Of a stretch of DNA of 64,000 bases, positions 53,928 to 63,973 are shown one piece after another. The stretch is from Agapetus fuscipes (lineage: Eukaryota; Arthropoda; Insecta; Trichoptera; Glossosomatidae). The notes below the pieces were generated by a model. The model made no database searches. It saw only the letters and a list, made by a program, of their open reading frames with translations, and was not told the DNA's origin. The position numbers were made by a program, and so were the translations under genes. Every line of letters starts with the position of its first letter. The stretch's first letter is position 1. The stretch is taken from positions 8,269,156 to 8,333,155 of the forward strand of contig OX637361.1 of assembly GCA_951799405.1 (NCBI GenBank), written 5' to 3'.

Positions 53928-55579
53928 TTTTGACAGGTGCTCACTGACAGCTCGCAAGATTGCAAAAGAAACTGTCAAAGCTGCAGTGCTGTGAACTCAA
54001 ATTTAAAATGTCTATGGTATTCCCGCATTTCTTTATTTAAAATCATGTTTATGTACAAATAATCTTATTAATATCTTATTGATATAATTTTAAATTATTT
54101 GAGAATTTCGATCAAAAAATATTTATAAACAAAGGTATGAAAATACCTAAATAAATTTTCCCTACATCAAAAATATTCATGCCGTTGTCGATTCCCTTGA
54201 CGTATACATACCTATTAGTTTTATAATGACCTACAGCGGGAAGAAGCAGACCCGGAAGAGTCGGACCTACCTATCGTTATAAAGAGCTTTGACTGCTCTT
54301 ATAAGTAGAGGCGCTAATATCTCAGTTTGACTAAAGGATCATGCGTCTTAATCACCATTTTTGTTCAAGTTTTGGGTCAATGAAGGCAGATATTAGGAAA
54401 TATAAAATACAAGAATCTGTAAAACTTATAACTTCACTGGTTTATGAAATTTTGTTTAAATCGCCGTGTCTAATTCATGATCAAATTATAAAGTGAAATA
54501 TTATTACTACGCTCGCTCTGCATGTAGAAAAATCAACAACATTGAACAGCCATTTCCGTTTGTTGTTTGCATGTCGGTACTTCACCCCGCGCGGAGTGAA
54601 AAAGTTTGTCGTCGATCTAAAAAACGTTAAATATTTAATAAAAAGGACATAATATTCCATCGCTTTAAGTTTTTCTCGTAGAGAAGGTAATATTACACTT
54701 ATTATTATATGGTGAAGTTCATTTGAACCATCCGATACGATATTTTATCATATTGTTATTTTGCAGGTGGGATGCATGTTTTTCTCGACCAGAAGAATTT
54801 CAAGCCGCAGGTAAAAGCGATCCAGGAAGTGTCTCAACTTGAACCAATGTACGTGTATCGCAAAAAACGTGTATTGCCGCTTCCACTTCGAAGAAAACTT
54901 TATTAGAAATCCGTCGGGAAGATTATATGGACCGCTACTCATAAAATGGCATGTGTATTGTTATTTTATTCATTTGCTGAACGCTGTTTATGTTCTCCGC
55001 TGGCAACTTAACTCAAGACCTTTGGATATTGAATCTGTGGCTTCAACCACTAGACTATACACCGGTGAAAAATGTGAAAAAATGTTTTGTGATTTTGTGT
55101 TGTGATTTTGGAGAAAAGTGTCAAAATAAATATTTGTTACTACAATAATTGCTAACCAAGGTCCTTACATAGGTAGTTTAGGTTATATTTTATAATTTTC
55201 TGTATCTGATCTTGTATGTTATCTGCCAATAAATGAAACACGTAAATATTCACTTTTCGTTTTATTTTGTGTACGAAATAGGAGTAGGTATGGAATAATA
55301 ATATGAGGTAATATTATAGGAGCATGGCATAGCGCGTATGTATAAGTGCACTAACACACGCACATAGTACACGCACACGTCGTGGTTAATGCTCTTAACA
55401 CTACGTGGTGCTCGTATCTCGATAAAACCGGAAATACAAAGAAATATTAGGAACTCGGCTCTCTATAAACCTTTACTCTGTGGGAAGAAGGTCGATTGAG
55501 GAAATTCGGTCCGAGGTACAGCTGGGGTGTCAGTTGATTGTTAGTTTTGTAAAGTATTTTGATTAGTTGCTAAGAAAAA
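53928..55579. promoter_or_regulatory. Shared upstream region of RpL37A (-) and the PDH-E2 gene (+)
   Basis: About 1.65 kb between divergent start codons. A CTTTTGC pyrimidine tract about 40 bases before the L37a ATG is a candidate transcription start. A bidirectional promoter is unlikely at this distance. Nothing else is certain except a possible THAP-like fragment at 54767-54960. Confidence 0.4.
54767..54960 (+). pseudogene. Possible THAP-domain fragment
   Basis: One frame reads CIAKNVYCRFHFEENFIRNP. 'C-x-x-HF-x-x-x-x-F' is the third and fourth zinc ligand region of THAP domains (P-element-type DNA-binding fingers). Upstream ligands are not in frame, and a stop precedes at about 54811. It would be a decayed transposon or host exon. 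Weak. Confidence 0.25.
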
Positions 55580-55698
55580 ATGTTGCGAACGATTGCCGTA
55601 CGAAATGAAGTACTGAGAAATGGCCTCAAACGGGTAATCAGAGGAAATGTTATAAGATGTTTGAACACGGAATGTTTGAGACGGAGATATCCCAATGG
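55580..55698 (+). CDS. PDH-E2 exon 1
   Basis: The ATG context is AAAAATG with A at -3. The exon encodes the mitochondrial presequence and ends AATGG|gtgagt. A T-to-L-R pattern with several Arg and no acidic cluster fits import. Confidence 0.8.
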
Positions 55699-58148
55699 GT
55701 GAGTTTTTATCATAATAATAAAATACAAGTTTCATGAATTGATTATAGTTTGATTGATTTCTAAATGATTGACCCTCAACATTGGTTATGCTTCAAATTG
55801 ATTACAATCAATGGCATTATTGTGAATAAAAAATATGTGGAAAATTGCATAACCAACTCCTGTCATTTTGCATTTCCTCCTTTCATTTCATGCTTACGCG
55901 TCAATGTGTGTGTGTGTGTTGACGGAAAAAGTGTAATCAAATCAGTTTTTGAAATAAGCCCTTGACATTAAAGCAATACGAATGTCATCTATGTCTGTTA
56001 TGTGACAAACATTTTCGACATGCTTGTTAGAAAAAAGATTTACTTAAGCATAATATGACAACGTTCATTTTCATAACTTTTAACCAAAATAGATTTTATC
56101 TCTTGCGTTATGCACTACATTGTTATGTATGAACCGTATTTTTGGTTCTTATTTTTCTTTGATATTGAAATCTTGGTTATTACAACCATTTCTTACCTAG
56201 CCACTCTTCACTGCATGAATATGATGAACTGAATATTGTTCATTTCTCTAGGACCGATTCATTCAGCAGTTACGATTAAAGATGCTTAATTATTGATTTA
56301 TGATAATTGTGTATTAGGCTTTCTAAGCCAAGGGTAACACTTTCGGTTTTTCGTTGGAATCTGTTGCCATGGTGCATCATCAATTTTTTTTTTTCCATTT
56401 CTCGACGCAGTTGTTTGACATCACAATTTTTTTGTCTATGGTATTTGTCCTGAATCCATTCTGTACTGAGAGGGTTAAGGATGTATGAGAAGTTTCAGTG
56501 GAATATAAGCAAAATGAAGAACATTTTTATTTCTTGCAGGGAAATAACATTTCTACAAAAGGGCAACCAGGTATTCAGTTGGAATGTCATTCAGTTCCGC
56601 CATTATGCCGATTTACCGTCCCACACCAAAGTCGCTTTGCCAGCATTGTCGCCAACCATGGAAAACGGAACTATCATAAACTGGGAAAAGAAGGAAGGCG
56701 AAAAATTAAATGATGGTATGTGAAGTACTTTTGTTTTATTACCAACCTAGCCCATTGAAGATTCTTGCAAAATATAAGTAAATTATTGCAAATCAGATGA
56801 GGTTTTATGTATTTTATGAATTTATGGAGTTGCTTGGCGAGTGTATAGCTAAGAATCTTTTATGTTCTCCTGGTTTTCAGATTTGTCTCTACTTTATAGG
56901 GATACAAATGTGAGACACCTGTAACATACCTGTATATGGAAGAGATGTCTACAAAATGGCTGATTTTACCTTTAAATATTATACTTCTATTTTCAATGTT
57001 AGAATAACGACTTTAAACTCATGAAAAAAAATACCCACACTATTGGTATAGGTGCGTCCTTTTCATTCAGTATAAAGTCGCCATGCTAATGTTGAAAATA
57101 AAGGGCTAAGCAACGACATGTTAATTTAAAATGCATGAGAATGTGTAGCCAGTTGTTAAAAGTGTTTTTTACTCATCAGTGAGAAAAATTGTCTTATTTC
57201 ATTTGTCAATTGCATCTATCATTGGAAATCATTGAAAAAGTTTGCCAGTTGCTAAAATATTTTTACTGGTCAGTGAGAGAAATTGTATTTCATTTGTCAA
57301 TTGTACTTAACATGACATCATTGATAGATATTTGATTGATTTTTAATTCTCTCAGGTGATGAACACCATGTTGATTCAATCTACATTCAAAATCTAAACT
57401 GGAAATTTTACAAAAATGTGGAAGTTCAGTGTGGCGACTGCAACTTAGTATACATTGGAAAGACTTGCAGAATAGATGAACACAGACATTGCCTATTTAA
57501 TAATAATTTTTCAGAATTTGCCAACCACATTATCAATTCAGGACATACTTTTAATAACCATAAGATAAAATTTCTTCAGGCCAATACATACAGACCGACT
57601 TTAACAGCTCTCGAAACTATACAAATTAATAAATATTAATCAAACTCTGTCAATTCCTTCTTAAATAATATTTTGATACCTAATCCATCTCCTTTCTTGC
57701 CTCTATTTCCAAGATCTTAATAATAATAATTGCCTCACAAGCAGCCCCAACACACTGTCTCTTTCCTCATCCCTCCCACATCCTACCACCCCCAGCCCTT
57801 AGAGAAATTATGCACTGATTGTGTGTTTTTACTTGAGTAATATTTTTAACGTGAAGATGTTTATGAAACTGGTTGTACATGATTAGATTTTATTCACCCC
57901 ATAACCAAAACAATTTATTCTGAATACAATTGTTTTTAGAAATGTTATTTGTTTATTTGTAGGTGATCTTCTTTGTGAAATTGAAACTGACAAAGCCACC
58001 ATGGGCTTTGAGACCCCAGGGGAAGGATACCTTGCTAAGATCCTGACAGCAGCCGGAACTAAAGGTGTCCCGGTGGGCAAACTCATCTGCATCATCGTGG
58101 AGGATGAAGCCAGCGTAGCGGCATTCAAAGATTACACTGATGATGGAA
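55580..58148 (+). CDS. Pyruvate dehydrogenase E2 (dihydrolipoyl acetyltransferase), first three exons
   Basis: Mitochondrial enzyme core of the pyruvate dehydrogenase complex. Its lipoyl arm carries acetyl groups from E1 to CoA. Exons are 55580-55698, 56540-56715 and 57963-58148, with phases 2, 1 and 1 and proper GT-AG borders. Exon 1 gives an Arg-rich presequence ([20 protein letters not shown]). Exons 2 and 3 give the first lipoyl domain: [31 protein letters not shown] and [12 protein letters not shown], with the lipoylated Lys in ETDKATM, then [18 protein letters not shown]. The linker, the E1/E3-binding domain and the catalytic domain are not in the window, so the gene continues past 64000 and the Harbinger element lies in its intron 3. 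It could be E2 of the related branched-chain complex, but [12 protein letters not shown] and [10 protein letters not shown] point to PDH E2. Confidence 0.9.
56540..56715 (+). CDS. PDH-E2 exon 2
   Basis: cag|GGAAATAAC... ends GATG|gtatgt. Encodes the end of the presequence and the first half of the lipoyl domain ([20 protein letters not shown]). Confidence 0.93.
57352..57639 (+). pseudogene. Penelope-like element fragment with GIY-YIG endonuclease
   Basis: Frame [17 protein letters not shown], then [14 protein letters not shown] and [11 protein letters not shown] and a stop. C-x2-C-x3-YIG-x-T-x-R followed by H-x(n)-H and a Glu is the GIY-YIG nuclease of Penelope-like retroelements. The spacing between YIGKT and FANH is shortened. 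The reverse transcriptase that should precede it is absent. Lies in intron 2 of the PDH-E2 gene. Confidence 0.75.
57963..58148 (+). CDS. PDH-E2 exon 3
   Basis: gtag|GTGATCTTC ... GATGGAA|gtgagt. Encodes the lipoyl-Lys hairpin ([20 protein letters not shown]) and the end of the domain. Confidence 0.95.
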
Positions 58149-58206
58149 GTGAGTACCGATTACAAAGTGTCTTAAGGCTTTCACAGCGGGCAGTTGACAA
58201 TCCGGC

Positions 58207-58250
58207 ACATCTCTGAAGAAGCCCATTTCAATATGGGTGGAACTCTGGAA
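58207..58250 (+). ncRNA. Weak hammerhead-like motif
   Basis: CTGAAGA, one extra A, GCCCAT/ATGGGT stem, then GGAAC in place of GAAAC. Stem I pairing is not evident. Downstream of the Penelope-like fragment and on the same strand. Confidence 0.2.
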
Positions 58251-59157
58251 CTAACGGCTTCAATGGACTATGCCTGCAGATCCCAAACTAAACTTTTCAA
58301 GTTTAAATTTCAAATAATACTTATTCAAGTATTAATACATTCTGGGATAAATAGATCTAATGAATAAGTCAATCAATATTTAGAATTATCTTTCTTGGCT
58401 TGGAAATGATTAGGATTAAACCATTTCAAAGGGTTGTTTTGCATTGCCCAAGATTTTTCCATGTGGTTTTCAACGTTATGGAGACTTAATGTGATACAAA
58501 GAGACGAGTATTAGTACTACTCAAAGTATCTAATTTGTCCTTTTTGTAAGTTTTTCCTGCTTTATTCTAAACCGATAGTATGAAGAACTTTTTCTTGTAC
58601 AAGTATCTTGACTGGATTAAATAAATCAATTTTGCATAGGAAAGTTACAAATTATGTGTATTATTATTTTCAGTAATAACATTGCTTGGTTATGTAATGG
58701 AAGAACTGATAAGAACTCACTTTTTATATATGTAAGACTAAAATTAAGCACTGCTTGAAATGTTACATATACTTAAGTAAGATTTGTGCCACTCGCATGA
58801 TCTGAGGTGGTTAACTAAATGTTATGATAATTTGTTATGCATACATTGTCAGATAACAGTTTCAGTTGTATATTTTTTGTACATTTACCTTATTACTTAC
58901 TTCATAATAATTAATAAATGACGTTTTTAGGGCCGGTCTTATAAACGTCCGTTAGTTAAATGTCGTACCAAATTAACCGAAAAATAATACAAACGTCACA
59001 TTTTTCGTCTTATAACGATCCGTTCGTTTAATTTCCGTAAAAAGTTACCGACAGAACTAACCGACAGCCGAGGCAGCGATTAATCGCAGATACCGGCCGG
59101 TAACTTAAGGTTTGAGGTTAGGTTATCTGTCAAAGCATTGTTTCTTTGCGGTGAGTT

Positions 59158-60309
59158 TTGTGTGTCATCCAGTGTAATCCATATCGGACTTCTACGCTCT
59201 GTCCTATTGAAGTGTTTTGTGCTGACTCTAAAATGTTTTCCGACAGTGATAGTGAATTAATTGAGAATGTGCTGTATTCGTCGTCTTCTGACGAGGATGC
59301 AGGAAGACGAAGAAAAAGAGTGTTCAGATGTCGCGTGGACTATTTCAACATCCTAGATGATTTAGATTTTGTGTGTCGCTTTCGATTGACAAAGAGCAGT
59401 GCACAAAATGTATTAAACATGATTGGGAGCACGTTGACCCGACCTACAGCCCGAAATAATGCATTGACACCATCAACCCAACTACTTGTTGCATTGAGGT
59501 TTTATGCGTTAGGGTCAATATTATTAGCCTCTGCGGATTTTGTGGGAGTATCGAAGCAAAGTGCAAGCAATATTGTCTGGGAAGTATCCAAGAAAATATG
59601 TGGCATAAGAGCTCGCTATATAAAAATAACCAATGATAATTCTACCAAAGAATTGTTTTATAACTTGGCCAGATTTCCTTGTGTGATAGGAGCAATCGAC
59701 GGTACGCACATCCGGATTCAGTCGCCTGGAGGACGGGATGCTGAGGCCTTCAGAAATAGGAAGGGCTATTTTTCACTGAATGTGCAGTGTGTTTGTGATG
59801 CCAATTTATGCATCACAGACATTGTTGTGAAATGGCCGGGAGCTTCACATGACTCTCATATTTTCAATTCATCCATGTTGAAGTCCCGTTTTGAGAGTGG
59901 AGAATTTGGAGACTCTATGTTGGTTGGAGACAGCGGATATGCTGTAAAACGGTACCTCATGACTCCTCTTTCCAATCCCCAGACATCAGAAGAGATTCTC
60001 TACAACGAATCCCAAATTCGAACGAGGAATTCTATTGAACGTTGTTTTGGCGTATGGAAGCGGCGGTTTCCAGTTCTTTTCATGCCATTGAGAATAGCTG
60101 TGAATAGAGCTCAGTCTGTCATTGTGGCAACAGCTGTCTTACACAACATTTGCCGATTGAACAGTGAAGACATCCTACCCCCAGATGTCCAAGAAGAGTC
60201 ACCTCAGGATAACGATTTGCCATCAGCAGAAAGTGTTGCATCGGGTCCTGGCACACAAGATTATTACAGAAGAGATTTAATAGATAATTATTTTAAAAAT
60301 TTGGTGTAA
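59158..60309 (+). CDS. Harbinger transposase (HARBI1-like), intact
   Basis: DDE nuclease of the PIF/Harbinger superfamily. 383 codons from 59158. The ATG at 59233 (A at -3), giving 358 aa and MFSDSDSELIENVLY, is the likelier start. Residues in order: a DNA-binding helical region (SAQNVLNMIG, LLVALRFYALGSILLASADF, VGVSKQSASNIVWEVSKKI); first catalytic Asp in PCVIGAIDGTHIRI; second in WPGASHDSHIFNSS; catalytic Glu in RNSIERCFGVWKRRFPVL; and an acidic C terminus. No stop or frameshift. Spacing is normal for the family, so the enzyme could be active. Vertebrate HARBI1 is a domesticated relative, but terminal repeats favour a transposon here. Confidence 0.93.
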   Translation: MCVIQCNPYRTSTLCPIEVFCADSKMFSDSDSELIENVLYSSSSDEDAGRRRKRVFRCRVDYFNILDDLDFVCRFRLTKSSAQNVLNMIGSTLTRPTARNNALTPSTQLLVALRFYALGSILLASADFVGVSKQSASNIVWEVSKKICGIRARYIKITNDNSTKELFYNLARFPCVIGAIDGTHIRIQSPGGRDAEAFRNRKGYFSLNVQCVCDANLCITDIVVKWPGASHDSHIFNSSMLKSRFESGEFGDSMLVGDSGYAVKRYLMTPLSNPQTSEEILYNESQIRTRNSIERCFGVWKRRFPVLFMPLRIAVNRAQSVIVATAVLHNICRLNSEDILPPDVQEESPQDNDLPSAESVASGPGTQDYYRRDLIDNYFKNLV

Positions 60310-60737
60310 TTAAATTTTAATGTAAGAAATTATGACGATGACTTGTAGTTTTGTTTCTCTTGATTGGATATTTAATTTGATTTTTGATTTCTATTTCTTT
60401 CCGATATCTTTGATTTTTATTTTTGTATATTTTGATGTTTGATTTATATTTTTCTTAGATACTCGTAACTTTGATTTTATTTTTTGTACATTCTGATTTA
60501 ATGGGGTCATAATAAAAGGAGAGCTTGTATGAAGAAGGTTATGACTCTGGATAAAATGAAAGAAGTATGCAAGGGCCGAATAAATGGCAGTTAATCGACA
60601 ATGTTGGTGGTTAAGACTTTTAAAAAAATATATACATACCTGTATTATAATGTACTTTGCAGCTCCATGTAGGTAAATGATTTTTCTGTTTTTTTTTTAT
60701 GTACTTATATTAAATATTGCATTTTATAATTTTTGTT

Positions 60738-60975
60738 CGTCGACTTATAAGGTTGGTATGAGGATGGTCACCTACTCTGTAAAAATTGGTTCACTTTGCA
60801 AATGTCACCTCTGTTTTAGGCAATGGTGGCAAGAGTTGCAGGGCTTATTTTCATTTGCGATTTGAGTTTTTATTTTGTAAGGTTCACATGCAGCATGTGT
60901 AAGCACTTGTCTGCTTGTGTGCATGCAAGGTATATGAATCTTAAATGTTAGTATATCTTTGCAAATTAGATGATA
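60738..60975 (+). repeat. R1 copy inside the Harbinger element
   Basis: GTCGACTTATAAGGTTGGTA to CTTTGCAAATTAGATGATAG, nearly full-length. Confidence 0.7.
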
Positions 60976-61168
60976 GGTAAATATATTTTATGAGATTGAA
61001 TATTGATGTTTCTTTTATGTAAATATTACTTTTGTTGTATTTTGAAATGTTTTTTTGTCCATTTTTTAATATATTCCTGAAATCTTAAAACCTTTTGTCT
61101 TATTATTGGGGACACTCCTCTACAAGTATCAATATTACATTACTTATTCATATTATGGGAGAGTTGAG

Positions 61169-61535
61169 CAGGGGCGTGCATCAGTGGTGAAGCGTGCCAT
61201 ACAAGCCGGTTCCCATCGGCTTCCCTTTTAAAATGATGTAACTAAGTAGTTTAAAATATAGGCACAAAGTAAAAAAATACATTTAAAACCAAAGAAACAA
61301 TACATATTTTCCCCCCATTGAAACCATGCAGTCTGCTTTATTATCATTTTTGCCTCATTTTAAACGGGAAACCGATGGGAATCGGCTTGTATGGCACCCT
61401 TTGCCACTGGCGTGCATCCAATAAAGGCACATGTAAGTATAAGGTAGGCAACATATTTAATAAGAAATGCATTTAACATTGAAATAAACCAATTAGAGCC
61501 ATTGTTCCAACTCAAAATAATTTCTAAGGTTTTAT
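61169..61535. mobile_element. M4 hAT MITE split by an M3 hAT MITE
   Basis: M4 begins CAGGGGCGTGCAT at 61169, as at 4155. It is interrupted after GCGTGCAT and resumes at 61410 with the duplicated GCGTGCAT, then CCAATAAAGGCACATG. The right end of M4 is degraded. Confidence 0.7.
61182..61409. mobile_element. hAT-type MITE (M3) nested in M4
   Basis: The ends are CAGTGGTGAAGCGTGCCATA and, inverted, CAGTGGCAAAGGGTGCCATA. The exact 8-bp duplication GCGTGCAT flanks it (61174-61181 and 61410-61417). Same family as 23450-23682. Confidence 0.9.
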
Positions 61536-61799
61536 ATTCATTTTCTTTATTGAACACAGTTAAGGATAAAGTATAGTTTATTACTAATTATTTATTTAAA
61601 AAGTGAACAAGATAATGTACAGAGTTTATAAACCTCAAGATTTTCAACATAAATCATAATTATACAACATAATTTTAATTAATTAAAAAATGTAGGAAGT
61701 GCTTATCTTAAAAGTTATAGAGTAAGTTATGCATATTTGGAATACCACTATTAAATAAATCATAACTATGTGAGGAACTTATAATTAATTTGAATGGAA

Positions 61800-62440
61800 C
61801 AAAAGTTGAAGTAGAAGTAAGTTTGAGGCAAATGGTAAGATGGCGAGAGAATTAGAAAGAGTGCCAGCAAAGAAGATGCGTGATGGGAGCGTTCGGTAGA
61901 ATAGCGAAGAATAAAAGAATCTACAAAAAATTAAAATGGCGGTACACAATTGTATATTGCTGCCGACCCTGATGTATGGAAGTGAGTCGTGGACCGTGAA
62001 TGAAAGAGAAGCAAATAAGGTAAGCACCGTAGAAACAATTCATTTGAGAAGTATGACAGAAAAAAACACTGAAAAATAAATTGTGAAACGAATGGGTTCT
62101 GAATGAATGCGGAGTAAAAGAAAGCGTGAAAGTGAAAGTTTACAGCAATGGTTTGGACATATTGAAAGGATGAATGAAGACCGACTGACAAAAAAGTGTA
62201 TGAAGGGAATGTAATAGGTAAGCGTGAAAGGGGAAGACCTAGGAAAGAATGAATTGATCAGATATGTGAGATTGCGAACAAATGGAATTTACAGAATGGA
62301 AATAAGAGAAGAGCGTGCATGAAAAGAGTGATGAAACTAGATGAGATGAAAGAAGTATGCAAGGACAGAGTCAAGTGGAGGTACCGGCCACCCCTAAAAG
62401 AATGGAGGCAGGATACAAGACAAGACAAGGCAATCTAACT
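61800..62440 (+). pseudogene. Decayed LINE reverse-transcriptase 3' region
   Basis: KMAVHNCILLPTLMYGSESW followed by TVNEREANKVSTVE is the 'LPTLLYGSETW' block of RTE/jockey-like reverse transcriptases. Later pieces (KVKVYSNGLDI, RPRKE) are in shifted frames with many stops. Inert. Confidence 0.75.
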
Positions 62441-62573
62441 GAAGAGCAGCAAATAATAAACTTCAATCTAAATGGCACAGAACAATACATTATTACGCCT
62501 CGCTAATGCCTCAATGATCACAAAAACAAATTTAGTTTTCCAAATTAGCATCTTTTGCTCTATTAAATTGAAA

Positions 62574-63973
62574 TTAAATTTTCTTACTTTCTTTTAATAA
62601 TTCCAATTTATACTCGTAGTAGCTAGCTATAGCATTGTTTCGACGAATTTTTGATTTTGTTAGCTTATTTTTGTCGATTGCTTCTTTTTTTTCATTTCTC
62701 ACTGTCAATCTTGAATCAACAGGTGTTTTTAATGATGCCGGGGTCCACGTCTGCCATTTACTTTCGACATTGCTCACAGGCTCTTCTGGAGGAAAATTAT
62801 CATTTGGTGGCACGTCTATTACAAGCTCCAAAACTGGCTGGCTGGTTGTTGGCTGTGAGACGTACTCAATTTGTATGGCGTCACTATCAAACTGATTTTC
62901 TAGGCCATAGCAACTCAGTTTGATCAGTGATGTCACTTTATCCAGGGTAGCATCCTCGCTTACTGGTAGCATTGGACCTCCACCAGTTGCCCTGTAAACA
63001 AACGTATTATGTTTTATTTTATGCACTATTAACAAACAGAATTTAGGGCAGAAATGTGTCTGGCTAAATGCAACGCAACTAAGCTACACATAAAGTGTAA
63101 CTCTTTGCCGTGTTAGGGTCGCATATGGCGAGTGAACCTATTTGTTTTTACAGGTAAGGGGGCCAGCCTTACGCCAACGACTTCAGTGAAGTGGGAGGTT
63201 TCCCAGCTCCCGAGGGGGCTGGTACTCATTTCTTGTGAAGGCTGAGTAAACCTTGTCGGTTCTTTATTATGAGGTTTGAAATAAACAACAAAACGGGAAA
63301 TCATTTCTGACACCCTCAGCGGGATTCGAACCCGAGCTCACGGGATAAGATGCAAGCACTCTACCAACCGAGCTATCGAGCGGACGGCTAGTGTTATGAA
63401 AATCTAATATTTGTACAGCGAAATGCATTTTGCCATTTTTCAAGCTTCACATGGCAAATGACAATCTATCTATCTATAATCTAAGCTGCAAAGATATGTT
63501 AACATTTAAGGTTCATATTAAGTGCATGCCCACAGACAGGCACATGTAGGTTCGCGCCTACACATTCTGCATGTGTGCATACAAATAAGCAAAACCTCAC
63601 ATGAACAAAAACCTTGCAACTCCTGCCGCCGTTCTATCAATGATGATATTTGGCATGACTGTTAAATGATAATGAACATTTTGGAATCTACAATATTGAT
63701 AAACAATAAAGAATACCTGTAATTGCTGTTGCTAAGTGCTGCTCTTTTCCTTGCGGCCTTCTTCAAATTGTCCCACTTGAGTTTTAACTGGGCCACATCC
63801 CTTGGCACCCTGTTGGTGGCATTAAAGCTCATCGCCAAGCACTGCCACGCTTGTTCTTTAGTGGCGTTTGATGCCACATCCGTCTTCTTCGACAAAAGTA
63901 CGTTGTTATCCTCTAATAACTCAATTAATTTTGTCACCTCCTCTGCCGAGAATTGTTTGCTCCTGCCTTTTGT
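62574..63973 (-). CDS. Harbinger Myb/SANT-like protein, last two exons
   Basis: DNA-binding partner that Harbinger elements use to bring the transposase to the nucleus and to the element ends. Exons 63717-63973 and 62574-62991 join as AATTACAG|G to give NYRATGGGPM, the conserved 'TGGGP' that follows the Myb/SANT-like domain in these proteins. The first exon encodes FSAEEVTKLIELLEDNNVLL, KEQAWQCLAMSFNATN and AQLKLKWDNLKKAARKR, a three-helix Myb/SANT-like fold. The second encodes a low-complexity linker and a basic C-terminal helix (KLTKSKIRRNNAIASYYEYK, LELLKESKKI). At least one upstream exon lies past 64000 (acceptor cag at 63974-63976). The intron has received a SINE and an R1 copy, yet the coding frame is intact. 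Confidence 0.85.
63060..63385 (-). repeat. SINE: head B and tail, inside the Myb gene intron
   Basis: Head B on the minus strand (GGTTGGTAGAGTGCTTGCAT, B box GGTTCGAATCCC), then TGTCAGAAATGATTTCCCGT, GTTTATTTCAAACCTCATAA and the tail TTTACTCAGCCTTCACAAGA to TGTGTAGCTTAGTTGCGTTG. No head A: this is the single-headed version. Confidence 0.8.
63470..63630 (-). repeat. Partial R1 copy
   Basis: ATAATCTAAGCTGCAAAGAT to GCAACTCCTGCC. The 5' third is missing. Confidence 0.6.
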
